Shown here one piece after another: positions 14,260 to 21,103 of a stretch of 64,000 nt of DNA. The stretch is from an uncultured Muribaculaceae bacterium. Lineage in GTDB: Bacteria > Bacteroidota > Bacteroidia > Bacteroidales > Muribaculaceae. The translations under genes were made by a program, and so were the position numbers. The notes under the pieces are model-generated. The model did not search any database. It saw nothing but the letters and a program-made list of their open reading frames with translations, and had not been told where the DNA came from. The DNA is taken from positions 1 through 64,000 of the forward strand of contig CANQWS010000014.1 in the NCBI GenBank assembly GCA_947627615.1. The letters run 5' to 3'. Every line of letters starts with the position of its first letter. The stretch's first letter is position 1.

Positions 14260-14709
14260 TCAGCTTTCGGCGGGGAGGTTGCCGAGTTCTGCGTCATAGA
14301 CGTCCATGATGGGGGTCTCGTTGAGTGACACGAGTTCGAAATCGCCCAATGTACCTTTCATTCCCTCCATGAAATTGTCGTAGGCATCCTTGAAATCGCT
14401 GCCGGCCACAAGCATCTGGCTTATGGAACGTTTCTCGGCGCCTGTCTTCTCGTCTATGGTGATGAAAGCGGCTTTAGCGAGATACCATTTGTCGGCGGCA
14501 TCGTCGCGGAAAATCTCGGAAATCTTGGTGCGCTTCACGGCGCTTACCGAGAATTCTCCGGAAATAAAAGGAGTCTGTTCCTTGATGATGCGGGCTTCGG
14601 CCTCGGTAAATGAGAGAGCGTCAATGAGATACGGCTCGTTGACCTTCTTTACCATACCGTTATCCATCATCTTGTCATATCTTACTTTGCATTCAAACCA
14701 GTTTGCCAT
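14260..14709 (-). CDS. DUF4494 domain-containing protein
   Basis: 149 residues, no signal peptide or membrane span. It begins MANWFECKVRYDKM, typical of the Bacteroidota DUF4494 family, whose members are full-length versions of this domain and have no known function. Pairing with yggS is, as far as I recall, common in Bacteroidales. It starts 62 bases after a consensus -7 box, with a palindromic hairpin in the leader. Confidence 0.85.
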   Translation of the reverse strand: MANWFECKVRYDKMMDNGMVKKVNEPYLIDALSFTEAEARIIKEQTPFISGEFSVSAVKRTKISEIFRDDAADKWYLAKAAFITIDEKTGAEKRSISQMLVAGSDFKDAYDNFMEGMKGTLGDFELVSLNETPIMDVYDAELGNLPAES

Positions 14710-14746
14710 AATTGTCAGTTTTTTATCGTGAGAGTTAAATACCGGC

Positions 14747-14761
14747 TCCGGCCATGCCGGA
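14747..14761 (-). promoter_or_regulatory. Palindromic hairpin in the DUF4494-yggS leader
   Basis: TCCGGC and GCCGGA flank a 3-base loop, giving a perfect 6-bp stem in the predicted 5' leader between the promoter and the ATG at 14709. It could be an operator or an mRNA-stabilising hairpin; no ligand is suggested by the sequence. Confidence 0.4.
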
Positions 14762-14770
14762 ACCTTAATG

Positions 14771-14801
14771 CAAAATTACGCAATCCCTCCTATTTGTCAA
14801 A
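14771..14801 (-). promoter_or_regulatory. Promoter of DUF4494-yggS
   Basis: On the minus strand TTTG (14801-14798), a 19-base spacer and TAATTTTG (14778-14771) give a full match to the Bacteroidetes primary-sigma consensus. Confidence 0.85.
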
Positions 14802-14899
14802 CTGTCGCTTGTTAAAAAATATCTGCTTCCCGTCTTCTCGGTTTTTTAGAGCTATTGTTCATAAATCCCAATTAATCCAATTATTGGCCTAAATGGCGC

Positions 14900-14933
14900 C
14901 TAATCCAAAATTTACATGCTTTTTTTGGATTAG
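14900..14933 (-). terminator. Hairpin downstream of the MFS gene
   Basis: Perfect 11-bp inverted repeat (CTAATCCAAAA at 14900-14910 with TTTTGGATTAG at 14923-14933) with a 12-base loop, 21 bases past the MFS stop codon. It lacks a clear T tract on the minus strand. A terminator or 3'-end stabiliser for the MFS transcript is the simplest reading. Confidence 0.5.
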
Positions 14934-14953
14934 CCACGGAAGCGAGGGTGGCT

Positions 14954-16264
14954 TCAATGGCGCGGGGTGCGGCGGGAAGTGTAAAGGCCGTAGGCGGTGA
15001 CCGTGGCGAAGCACATCACCGGCAGAAGAAATGAAATGTTGACGGCCGGGAATCCTCCTACGCTGCCCAGGTCTATGATCATGCCCTGCAGCGGAGGCAT
15101 CAGTGCGCCGCCCACGATTGACATCACCAGAAATGCCGCCCCTAAAGCCGTGTCGCTCCGGTCAACCGTTTCAAGCGCTATGCCGTAGATGCTCGGAAAC
15201 ATTATCGACATGAACGCACTGGTGCAAACGAGCATCCACAGCCCGGCCATGCCGGTGAGGAATACGGTGCAGAGCGAGGTGACCACGGCCATGAACCCGA
15301 ACAGAGTCAGCAGACGCGGAGCCGCCACGAATTTCATGCAGTAGGTCCCGGCAAAACGTGCCGCCAGAAACAGCACCATCGCCATTATATTGTAGTTCTG
15401 GGCCGAGGCCTTGGAAATGCCCAGACGGTCGGCATACTGGATTATGAATGTCCACATCATTATCTGGGCCGCAACGTAGAACATCTGGGCGACGACCCCG
15501 AAACGGAAAGTGGCGTTGCTCCACAGACGGCGCACCGTCCGCCCGAAATCAAGCCGTGTCCCGTCCCGGTCCGTTGCCGGCATGCGGGTTATGGCTATTA
15601 CTATGGCGATAATCAGCACAATCAGGCCTATGGCTACGTAGGGGTCGCGGATCACTGCCAGATCATGGATTCTGACAGCCTCTTTGGCCGCCTCGGGCAA
15701 CGTGTCGAACACAATCTGTCCGGCCTCGTCGCGTTGGTCCGACAGCAGATTCGGCAGAATGAAAAGCGAGGCTATGGCCATACCTGACAGCGAGCCTATG
15801 GGATTGAACGCCTGCGCCAGATTCAGGCGGCGTGTGGCCGTTGACCGCGGACCGAGCGAAAGAATGTAGGGGTTGGCCGTGGTTTCAAGAAATGCAAGCC
15901 CGAAGGTGAGCACATAGAGCGACACGCAGAACAGCGAGAAAGCCTGCATGTCAGCTGCCGGAATGAACAGGAAGGCCCCGCAGGCATATAGCCCGAGGCC
16001 CAGCAGAATGGCGCTCTTGTAGCTGTAGCGCCTTATGAACAGAGCTGCCGGAATGGCCATGGTGGCGTAGCCGCCGTAGAAAGCGAACTGCACCAGCGAT
16101 GCCTTTGCCGCGGAAATTTCCATCAGCGTCTGGAAAGCGGCTACGAGCGGATTCGTAATGTCGTTTGCCAGACCCCACAGCGCGAACAGACTTGTGATGA
16201 GGGCAAACGTCAGCCTGTTGCGCCGGCTGACAAGGCCCTGATGTGATTGTTGACTTTGTTTCAT
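14954..16264 (-). CDS. Sugar MFS transporter (FucP-like)
   Basis: 436 residues from the ATG at 16264. The reading frame stays open for 65 more codons upstream, but that part overlaps the -7 box and a repeated promoter segment and does not look like protein. About 12 hydrophobic spans are visible, with the FucP/GluP-type features FALWGLANDITNPLV near residue 27 and FLETTANPYILSLGP near 125. The family imports fucose, glucose/galactose or similar sugars with protons; the substrate cannot be read from sequence. It stands alone, divergent from xerD, and is closed by a hairpin. Confidence 0.9.
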   Translation of the reverse strand: MKQSQQSHQGLVSRRNRLTFALITSLFALWGLANDITNPLVAAFQTLMEISAAKASLVQFAFYGGYATMAIPAALFIRRYSYKSAILLGLGLYACGAFLFIPAADMQAFSLFCVSLYVLTFGLAFLETTANPYILSLGPRSTATRRLNLAQAFNPIGSLSGMAIASLFILPNLLSDQRDEAGQIVFDTLPEAAKEAVRIHDLAVIRDPYVAIGLIVLIIAIVIAITRMPATDRDGTRLDFGRTVRRLWSNATFRFGVVAQMFYVAAQIMMWTFIIQYADRLGISKASAQNYNIMAMVLFLAARFAGTYCMKFVAAPRLLTLFGFMAVVTSLCTVFLTGMAGLWMLVCTSAFMSIMFPSIYGIALETVDRSDTALGAAFLVMSIVGGALMPPLQGMIIDLGSVGGFPAVNISFLLPVMCFATVTAYGLYTSRRTPRH

Positions 16265-16272
16265 TTTCGCAA

Positions 16273-16280
16273 CAAATATA
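16273..16280 (-). promoter_or_regulatory. -7 box of the MFS gene, 8 bases from its ATG
   Basis: TATATTTG on the minus strand matches TAnnTTTG exactly and ends 8 bases before the ATG at 16264, so the transcript should have a leader of only a few bases. It is the last part of the second copy of a 30-bp duplicated segment. A -33 element is not clear. Confidence 0.7.
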
Positions 16281-16302
16281 CGAAGAATATTCGACGAAAC
16301 AT
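16273..16302. repeat. Promoter-segment direct repeat, proximal copy
   Basis: This 30-bp segment is repeated at 16358-16387, an offset of 85 bases, with 28 of 30 positions identical. It contains the 8-bp palindrome GAATATTC and ends in the -7 box of the MFS gene. Confidence 0.9.
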
Positions 16303-16357
16303 AATAGCGGATGTAGGGCGCAGCCCGGATCGCGGTCGCGAAGCGAATTATTCGAGT

Positions 16358-16387
16358 CAAATCTGCGAAGAATATTCGACGAAACAT
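16358..16387. repeat. Promoter-segment direct repeat, distal copy
   Basis: Second copy of the 30-bp segment at 16273-16302. The two differences fall in the -7 box, which reads CAGATTTG here instead of TATATTTG, so this copy is likely a weak or dead promoter or serves as an extra operator. Confidence 0.9.
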
Positions 16388-16479
16388 GCCCGCGGTATAT
16401 AATAGGCAATGAATACTGATTTTTTGGGCCGAGGTTTTGGAAATGTCGACAAAAGGCATTAACTTGCGGCTGATAACCG

Positions 16480-17394
16480 ATGAGAGCCATGATAACGGAG
16501 TTTCTCAAATATCTGCGCAACGAGCTCGGGCTGGCCGGACTCACCGTCGAGGCCTACGGCCGCGACCTGCGCCAGTGGGCCGATTATGCCACTGACGGCG
16601 GCCGCTTCGACCTGCGCCCGGAAACAACGTCGGTCAACGACCTGCGCCTGTGGCTCGCCGCTCTGTCACGTGAGGGCGCCTCGCCCCGAACGCTGCGCCG
16701 CAAAATCCAGTCGCTGCGTTCGTTCTTCCGGTTCATGATGCGTGTCCACGGAATGGAATCGAATCCGGCCGCCGAGCTTCCGTTTCCCCGCCAGCCGCAT
16801 GAGCTGCCCGTCTATGTGCGCCAGGAAGAGACCATGGCCATGATTGACAGTGAGGAAGCCTGTGACCCCGATGATTTCGAGGCCGTGCGTAACGCCCTGA
16901 TTCTCGACATGCTGTACTCCACGGGCCTGCGCTGCTCCGAGCTGATCGGGCTGACGGATGTCAACGTTGATACCGTCAAGGGTGAACTAAAGGTGCTCGG
17001 AAAGCGTAGTAAAGAACGAATAGTCCCTTTCGGACACGAGCTCTCTGAACAGATTGAACGTTACCGGAGACTGCGTTCCGGCATAGCGGGTCATGACGTC
17101 GGCGGATATTTCTTCGTTCGGCCTGACGGACGTCCGCTTTACCGTAAGATGGTCTACAACGTGGTCCACAATGCAATGGAGGGCAGCGTGCATGCCTCGC
17201 GCATGAGTCCCCATGTGTTGCGCCATTCGTTTGCCACCGATATGCTCAACTCCGGAGCCGAACTGACGTCCGTCCAGCAGCTGCTCGGTCATCAATCCCT
17301 ATCGACAACACAGATATATACCCATATATCAATTCGTGAACTAAAACAAAATTATCAACTCGCACATCCACGTGCACAAAACAAAGGAGGATAA
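16480..17394 (+). CDS. xerD: Tyrosine recombinase XerC/XerD family
   Basis: 304 residues (301 if the ATG at 16489 is used; both lack an SD). The N-terminal SAM-like core-binding domain spans about residues 1-90 and the catalytic domain 110-295. Catalytic residues are visible: Arg in STGLRCSELIGL, the HVLRHSFATDML box (H-x-x-R), the second His in LLGHQSLSTTQIYTH, and the Tyr nucleophile in QIYTH. Size and architecture match chromosomal Xer recombinases that resolve dimers at dif, not phage integrases. Whether it is XerC or XerD cannot be settled here. It is followed by hpf with 2 bases between stop and start. Confidence 0.92.
   Translation: MRAMITEFLKYLRNELGLAGLTVEAYGRDLRQWADYATDGGRFDLRPETTSVNDLRLWLAALSREGASPRTLRRKIQSLRSFFRFMMRVHGMESNPAAELPFPRQPHELPVYVRQEETMAMIDSEEACDPDDFEAVRNALILDMLYSTGLRCSELIGLTDVNVDTVKGELKVLGKRSKERIVPFGHELSEQIERYRRLRSGIAGHDVGGYFFVRPDGRPLYRKMVYNVVHNAMEGSVHASRMSPHVLRHSFATDMLNSGAELTSVQQLLGHQSLSTTQIYTHISIRELKQNYQLAHPRAQNKGG
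17384..17390 (+). promoter_or_regulatory. Strong Shine-Dalgarno of hpf
   Basis: AAGGAGG lies 6 bases before the hpf ATG and inside the 3' end of xerD. A full-consensus SD stands out here because nearly all other genes in the window lack one. It would allow hpf to be translated at a high rate from the shared message. Confidence 0.7.
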
Positions 17395-17396
17395 CC

Positions 17397-17690
17397 ATGG
17401 AAGTAAGAATTCAAGGCATCCATTTCGATGTTAGCGAAAAACTGGCTCAGTTCATCAACAAGAAAGCTGACAAGCTCGCACGCCGGTACCCGGTAATTGA
17501 TTATATAGAGGCCGTTCTGACGGTAGTGAAGCCCGAAACGGCAATGAACAAGGAAGCCCGGATAAAGGTGATAGTGCCCCACGAAGGCGAACAGGTGGCA
17601 ACCAAGACAGCCGATACTTTCGAGGAAGCCGTTGACCTCTGCCTCGAAGCCATTGAACGTCAGCTCGGCAAGCTCAAGGACAAGAAATAA
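17397..17690 (+). CDS. hpf: Ribosome hibernation-promoting factor (HPF/RaiA, YfiA type)
   Basis: 97 residues, the short form lacking the C-terminal dimerisation domain. Begins MEVRIQGIHFDVSEKL and contains the conserved basic helix (FINKKADKLARRYP) and EARIKVIVPHEG strand. The family binds the 30S decoding centre and stores or protects inactive ribosomes in stationary phase. It is co-transcribed with xerD. In Bacteroides I recall this pair sitting just upstream of the tRNA-tuf cluster; here it is 16 kb downstream of tuf. Confidence 0.92.
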   Translation: MEVRIQGIHFDVSEKLAQFINKKADKLARRYPVIDYIEAVLTVVKPETAMNKEARIKVIVPHEGEQVATKTADTFEEAVDLCLEAIERQLGKLKDKK

Positions 17691-17721
17691 TCTAAAATAA
17701 AATAGTAATACATTTGACGTG

Positions 17722-17746
17722 GCCGGTCCCTCTCAAGGGGGCCGGC
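17722..17746. terminator. Bidirectional terminator between hpf and the FNT channel
   Basis: A 9-bp GC-rich stem (GCCGGTCCC at 17722-17730 with GGGGCCGGC at 17738-17746, one G-T pair) with a 7-base loop separates two convergent genes. T tracts are short on both sides. Confidence 0.6.
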
Positions 17747-17747
17747 T

Positions 17748-18539
17748 TCACTTATCAGCCCTGCCGAGGTGGACGTAGGCGTTGACGCAGCCCACGAGCA
17801 GGGCGCCGCCGACGATATTGCCCAGAGTGGCCGGAATCAGATTGCATGTCACGAAGTCCCAGATGCTGACCGGCGCGCCTTCCATCATGCCCAGCGGAAT
17901 GAAAAACATGTTGGCTATGCAGTGCTCGTAGCCGAGGGCCACGAATGCCATGACCGGCAGGAAGCACCCCAAGGCCTTTTCCATCAGGTTGTGTCCGGCC
18001 AGAGCGAGCCACACGGCAAGACACACGCACCAGTTGGCTCCAATGCCTTTTATGAAGCAGGTGAGCCACGGAAGGGAGGTCTTTGCCACTGCCATGTTCA
18101 CAATGGCGTCATGGTACGGGCCCGACGAGGTCAGCCCGGCCGCGTAGGCGAAAATCCATGCGAACGCCACGGCTCCGGCGAAATTCGCGAAATAGACTAT
18201 GGTCCAGTTTTTTATCACGGCGCCAATCCCGTAGTGGCGTTTCATGAATGCCGGAACGAGCAGGGCGTTGTTGCCGGTGAAAAGTTCCGCTCCCAGAATC
18301 ACCACAAGGATGAGGCCTATGGGGAAAACGGCGCCGCTGAGCAGTTTTTGCATCGACGGGTTTGAGGCGGTTATTTCCGGAAATCCGAAACCGGCTATTA
18401 TCGAGAGCAGCCCTCCGAAGGCTATGAACGCTCCGGCCTGAACGGCCTGAACGGTGAGTTTGCCCGCGGGCAGGGTCGCTTTGTTGTTGCCTATGGCCAG
18501 AGTGGCCTCTGTTATTTCTCTGGGAGTCTTGACGTTCAT
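17748..18539 (-). CDS. Formate/nitrite transporter family channel (FocA/NirC)
   Basis: 263 residues, six hydrophobic spans, inner membrane pentameric channel family. The conserved segments VIKNWTIVYFANFAGA, KGIGANWCVCLAVWLA and the pore-histidine motif GYEHCIANMFFIPLG (near residue 203) are present. The family moves formate, nitrite or hydrosulfide; formate is plausible in a fermentative gut organism that carries pyruvate-cleaving enzymes, but this is inference. It is monocistronic and convergent with hpf, with its own promoter upstream. Confidence 0.93.
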   Translation of the reverse strand: MNVKTPREITEATLAIGNNKATLPAGKLTVQAVQAGAFIAFGGLLSIIAGFGFPEITASNPSMQKLLSGAVFPIGLILVVILGAELFTGNNALLVPAFMKRHYGIGAVIKNWTIVYFANFAGAVAFAWIFAYAAGLTSSGPYHDAIVNMAVAKTSLPWLTCFIKGIGANWCVCLAVWLALAGHNLMEKALGCFLPVMAFVALGYEHCIANMFFIPLGMMEGAPVSIWDFVTCNLIPATLGNIVGGALLVGCVNAYVHLGRADK

Positions 18540-18573
18540 GTGCTGTAATGGTCGGTGATGGTGATTTGGTTGG

Positions 18574-18581
18574 CAAAATTA
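18574..18581 (-). promoter_or_regulatory. -7 box of the FNT channel gene
   Basis: TAATTTTG on the minus strand, 35 bases upstream of the ATG at 18539, matches TAnnTTTG. No good -33 TTTG was seen. Confidence 0.6.
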
Positions 18582-18653
18582 GTCATTTTATCGCGATTAA
18601 CATAATTAAACAAGTTTAAATCACTTCGTTAAATGCGGATTGAGAAAAAATTG

Positions 18654-18661
18654 TATCTTTG
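18654..18661 (+). promoter_or_regulatory. -7 box of fructose-bisphosphate aldolase
   Basis: TATCTTTG at 18654-18661 matches TAnnTTTG and would give a leader of about 43 bases before the ATG at 18709. The -33 element is not clear. Confidence 0.65.
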
Positions 18662-18708
18662 CAGTCAGAAACACATCTTTTACTCATTTATTTCATAAAT
18701 AAAAACCT

Positions 18709-19710
18709 ATGGTAAGTTACAAAGATTTAGGCTTGGTCAACACCCGCGAGATGTTTGCCAAAGCAATCAAGGGCGGATATGCAGTGCCCGCTTTCAACTT
18801 CAATAATATGGAGCAGCTCCAGGCCATCATCAAAGCTGCAGCCGAGGAAAAATCTCCTGTTATTCTTCAGGTTTCAAAGGGTGCCCGCAACTACGCCAAC
18901 GCTACTCTTCTCCGCTACATGGCTCAGGGTGCCGTGGCTTATGCCAAGGAACTCGGATGGGAGCATCCCCAGATTGTTCTTCACCTCGACCATGGTGACA
19001 GCTTCGAACTCTGCAAGGACTGCATTGACAACGGTTTCTCGTCAGTGATGATTGACGGTTCGCACCTTCCCTACGAAGAGAACGTGGCCCTCACAAAGAA
19101 AGTGGTTGACTATGCCCACAAGTATGACGTGACTGTTGAAGGTGAGCTCGGCGTTCTCGCCGGCGTTGAGGATGAGGTTTCATCTGACCACCACACCTAC
19201 ACTGACCCCGAGGAAGTGATTGACTTCGCACAGCGCACAGGCTGCGATTCTCTCGCCATCTCAATCGGTACATCACACGGTGCCTACAAGTTCACTCCCG
19301 AGCAGTGCACCCGTGACCCGAAGACCGGCAAGCTCGTTCCCCCGCCCCTGGCATTCAACGTGCTCGACGCCGTTATGGAGAAACTCCCCGGATTCCCCAT
19401 CGTGCTCCATGGCTCAAGCTCAGTTCCCCAGGAATATGTTGACATCATCAACGAATACGGCGGCAAACTTCCTGATGCCATCGGTATCCCCGAAGAAGAG
19501 CTCCGCAAGGCTGCTAAGAGCGCCGTTTGCAAAATCAACATCGACTCTGACAGCCGTCTGGCCATGACAGCTGCCGTTCGCAAGATTTTCCATGACAAAC
19601 CCGGTGAGTTCGACCCCCGCAAATATCTCGGACCGGCCCGCGACGAAATGGAACGTCTCTACAAGCACAAAATTGAAAAAGTGCTTGGCTCCAACGGTAA
19701 AGCCGAATAA
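18709..19710 (+). CDS. fba: Class II fructose-1,6-bisphosphate aldolase
   Basis: 333 residues, zinc-dependent aldolase that splits fructose-1,6-bisphosphate to DHAP and glyceraldehyde-3-phosphate in glycolysis. AFNFNNMEQLQAI is near residue 27. HLDHGDSFELCKD near residue 88 supplies zinc and catalytic residues, and GSSSVPQEYV contributes to substrate binding. Length is that of the Bacteroidota class II type. The codons are the strongly biased set of an abundant protein. It is a single gene with its own promoter and terminator. Confidence 0.98.
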   Translation: MVSYKDLGLVNTREMFAKAIKGGYAVPAFNFNNMEQLQAIIKAAAEEKSPVILQVSKGARNYANATLLRYMAQGAVAYAKELGWEHPQIVLHLDHGDSFELCKDCIDNGFSSVMIDGSHLPYEENVALTKKVVDYAHKYDVTVEGELGVLAGVEDEVSSDHHTYTDPEEVIDFAQRTGCDSLAISIGTSHGAYKFTPEQCTRDPKTGKLVPPPLAFNVLDAVMEKLPGFPIVLHGSSSVPQEYVDIINEYGGKLPDAIGIPEEELRKAAKSAVCKINIDSDSRLAMTAAVRKIFHDKPGEFDPRKYLGPARDEMERLYKHKIEKVLGSNGKAE

Positions 19711-19740
19711 AAAAGCTACACAATAAAAATACTTTTTTCG

Positions 19741-19776
19741 CTCCCTCGTGGCGGTTCCGCCCGAGGGAGTTTTTTT
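19741..19776 (+). terminator. Rho-independent terminator of fba
   Basis: CTCCCTCG (19741-19748) pairs with CGAGGGAG (19762-19769), with an inner GGCG/CGCC extension and a bulged T, followed by seven T at 19770-19776. This is a textbook terminator. Confidence 0.93.
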
Positions 19777-19815
19777 AGGCCCTGTTTTCCGGATGGTTGC
19801 CGGGAGACAGGGCCT
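19777..19815. terminator. Second hairpin between fba and the sigma-54 activator gene
   Basis: AGGCCCTGT (19777-19785) and ACAGGGCCT (19807-19815) form a perfect 9-bp stem with an inner TCCGG/CCGGGA helix. It lies about 40 bases past the minus-strand regulator's stop codon, facing the fba terminator. It lacks a T tract on the minus strand; a weak terminator or 3'-end stabiliser is likely. Confidence 0.45.
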
Positions 19816-19856
19816 GAAATTAAGATGTCTGTTCGGGAGTGTGGTGCAGTGGGGGA

Positions 19857-21089
19857 TTATTCGAGACCGTAGTCCTTGATTTTGCGGTAAAGCGTGCGCT
19901 CGGATATGTTGAGCTCGCGGGCCGTGTCCTTGCGGCGGCCGCCATTGTTTTCGAGCGCGCGTCTGATGGTCTCGCGTTCGGTTTCCTCCAGAGTCATTCC
20001 TGCGGCCGCCGGCGGAACGGTCTCGCTGACCGGGCTTTCGATTGCGGCGGAAAAGGCGGGGTGGGTGTGCTCGCCGTACCGCACCAGACTCGTGGGCATT
20101 TCAATAACCTCCACCTTCTGCGATTTGGCCGCGACGTCGGCAGCCGACGGGCGGTGATGCTCTATTTCCTCGCGCAGGCGGTCAATCTCTGACTGCATGC
20201 GGAAAATCATGTTGAAAAGCAGCTCGCGCTCATGGTCGTAGGAGTGGGCCGACGATGTCACGGCCGGAGAGTAGCTGACTGTAGCGTCAGGCAGATACTG
20301 GCGGATTTCGTCGGCGTCGATTTTCCCGCCGGCATGGAACAGCGCCATCTGCTCAACCACGTTTTTAAGCTGGCGCACATTTCCGGGCCAGCGGTAGTGC
20401 AGCATCACGTTGCGCGCCGATTCCTCTATGGTCACGGGGGGCATGGAATAGCGCTCCGAGAAATCCGATGCGAATTTCCGGGCAAGAAGCAGTATGTCGT
20501 TGCCACGCTCGCGCAACGGCGGCACGGTGATCTGTACGGTCGACAGACGGTAGTACAGGTCTTCGCGGAATCGCCCGGAGCGCACGGCCTCGAGCATGTC
20601 CACGTTGGTGGCGGCCACCACGCGGATGTTGGTCCGCTGCACCGTTGACGAGCCTACTTTGAGGAACTCGCCCGATTCGAGCACGCGGAGCAGGCGCGCC
20701 TGAGTGGTGAGCGGCAGTTCGGCGACTTCGTCGAGAAATATGGTGCCACCGTCGGCTTCCTCGAAATAACCCTTTCGGGCCGATACGGCGCCGGTGAAAG
20801 AGCCTTTCTCATGGCCGAACAGCTCCGAGTCAATGGTGCCCTCGGGTATGGCGCCGCAGTTCACGGCTATGTAGCGGGCATGTTTTCTCGGGCTGTAGGC
20901 ATGGATGATCTGGGGGAAAAATTCCTTTCCGGTCCCGCTCTCGCCGGTGATGAGGACCGAGAGGTCAATGGGGGCCACCTGAATGGCCCTCGTGACGGCG
21001 GCTATCAGAGCCGGAGCGTTGCCCACGATGCCGAACCGCATCTTTGCCTGCTGTACTTCAGGCGATATATCTGGAATATTTACTGGCAT
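19857..21089 (-). CDS. Sigma-54-dependent transcriptional activator without receiver domain
   Basis: 410 residues from the ATG at 21089 (MPVNIPDIS). A longer frame to 21377 overlaps the asparaginase gene and is arginine-rich nonsense. The AAA+ domain fills about residues 15-250: Walker A GESGTGKE, Walker B GGTIFLDEVAELP, and an R-finger region REDLYYRLST. The sigma-54 loop reads GSFTGA instead of the usual GAFTGA. A linker follows and ends in a Fis-type helix-turn-helix (DTARELNISERTLYRKIKDYGL). There is no N-terminal receiver or PAS domain, so activity may be controlled by another protein or by expression. It starts 14 bases after ansA. Confidence 0.92.
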   Translation of the reverse strand: MPVNIPDISPEVQQAKMRFGIVGNAPALIAAVTRAIQVAPIDLSVLITGESGTGKEFFPQIIHAYSPRKHARYIAVNCGAIPEGTIDSELFGHEKGSFTGAVSARKGYFEEADGGTIFLDEVAELPLTTQARLLRVLESGEFLKVGSSTVQRTNIRVVAATNVDMLEAVRSGRFREDLYYRLSTVQITVPPLRERGNDILLLARKFASDFSERYSMPPVTIEESARNVMLHYRWPGNVRQLKNVVEQMALFHAGGKIDADEIRQYLPDATVSYSPAVTSSAHSYDHERELLFNMIFRMQSEIDRLREEIEHHRPSAADVAAKSQKVEVIEMPTSLVRYGEHTHPAFSAAIESPVSETVPPAAAGMTLEETERETIRRALENNGGRRKDTARELNISERTLYRKIKDYGLE

Positions 21090-21103
21090 TTCTGTTCTGA
21101 AAG

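Noticed and set aside
16265..16459. N-terminal extension of the MFS protein
   Set aside because: The extension covers the promoter segment duplication and is not membrane- or signal-like; the start at 16264 fits the promoter.
16480..17394. Phage or transposon integrase next to xerD-hpf
   Set aside because: Size, motifs and the hpf partner fit a chromosomal Xer recombinase; there are no att-like repeats or cargo genes.
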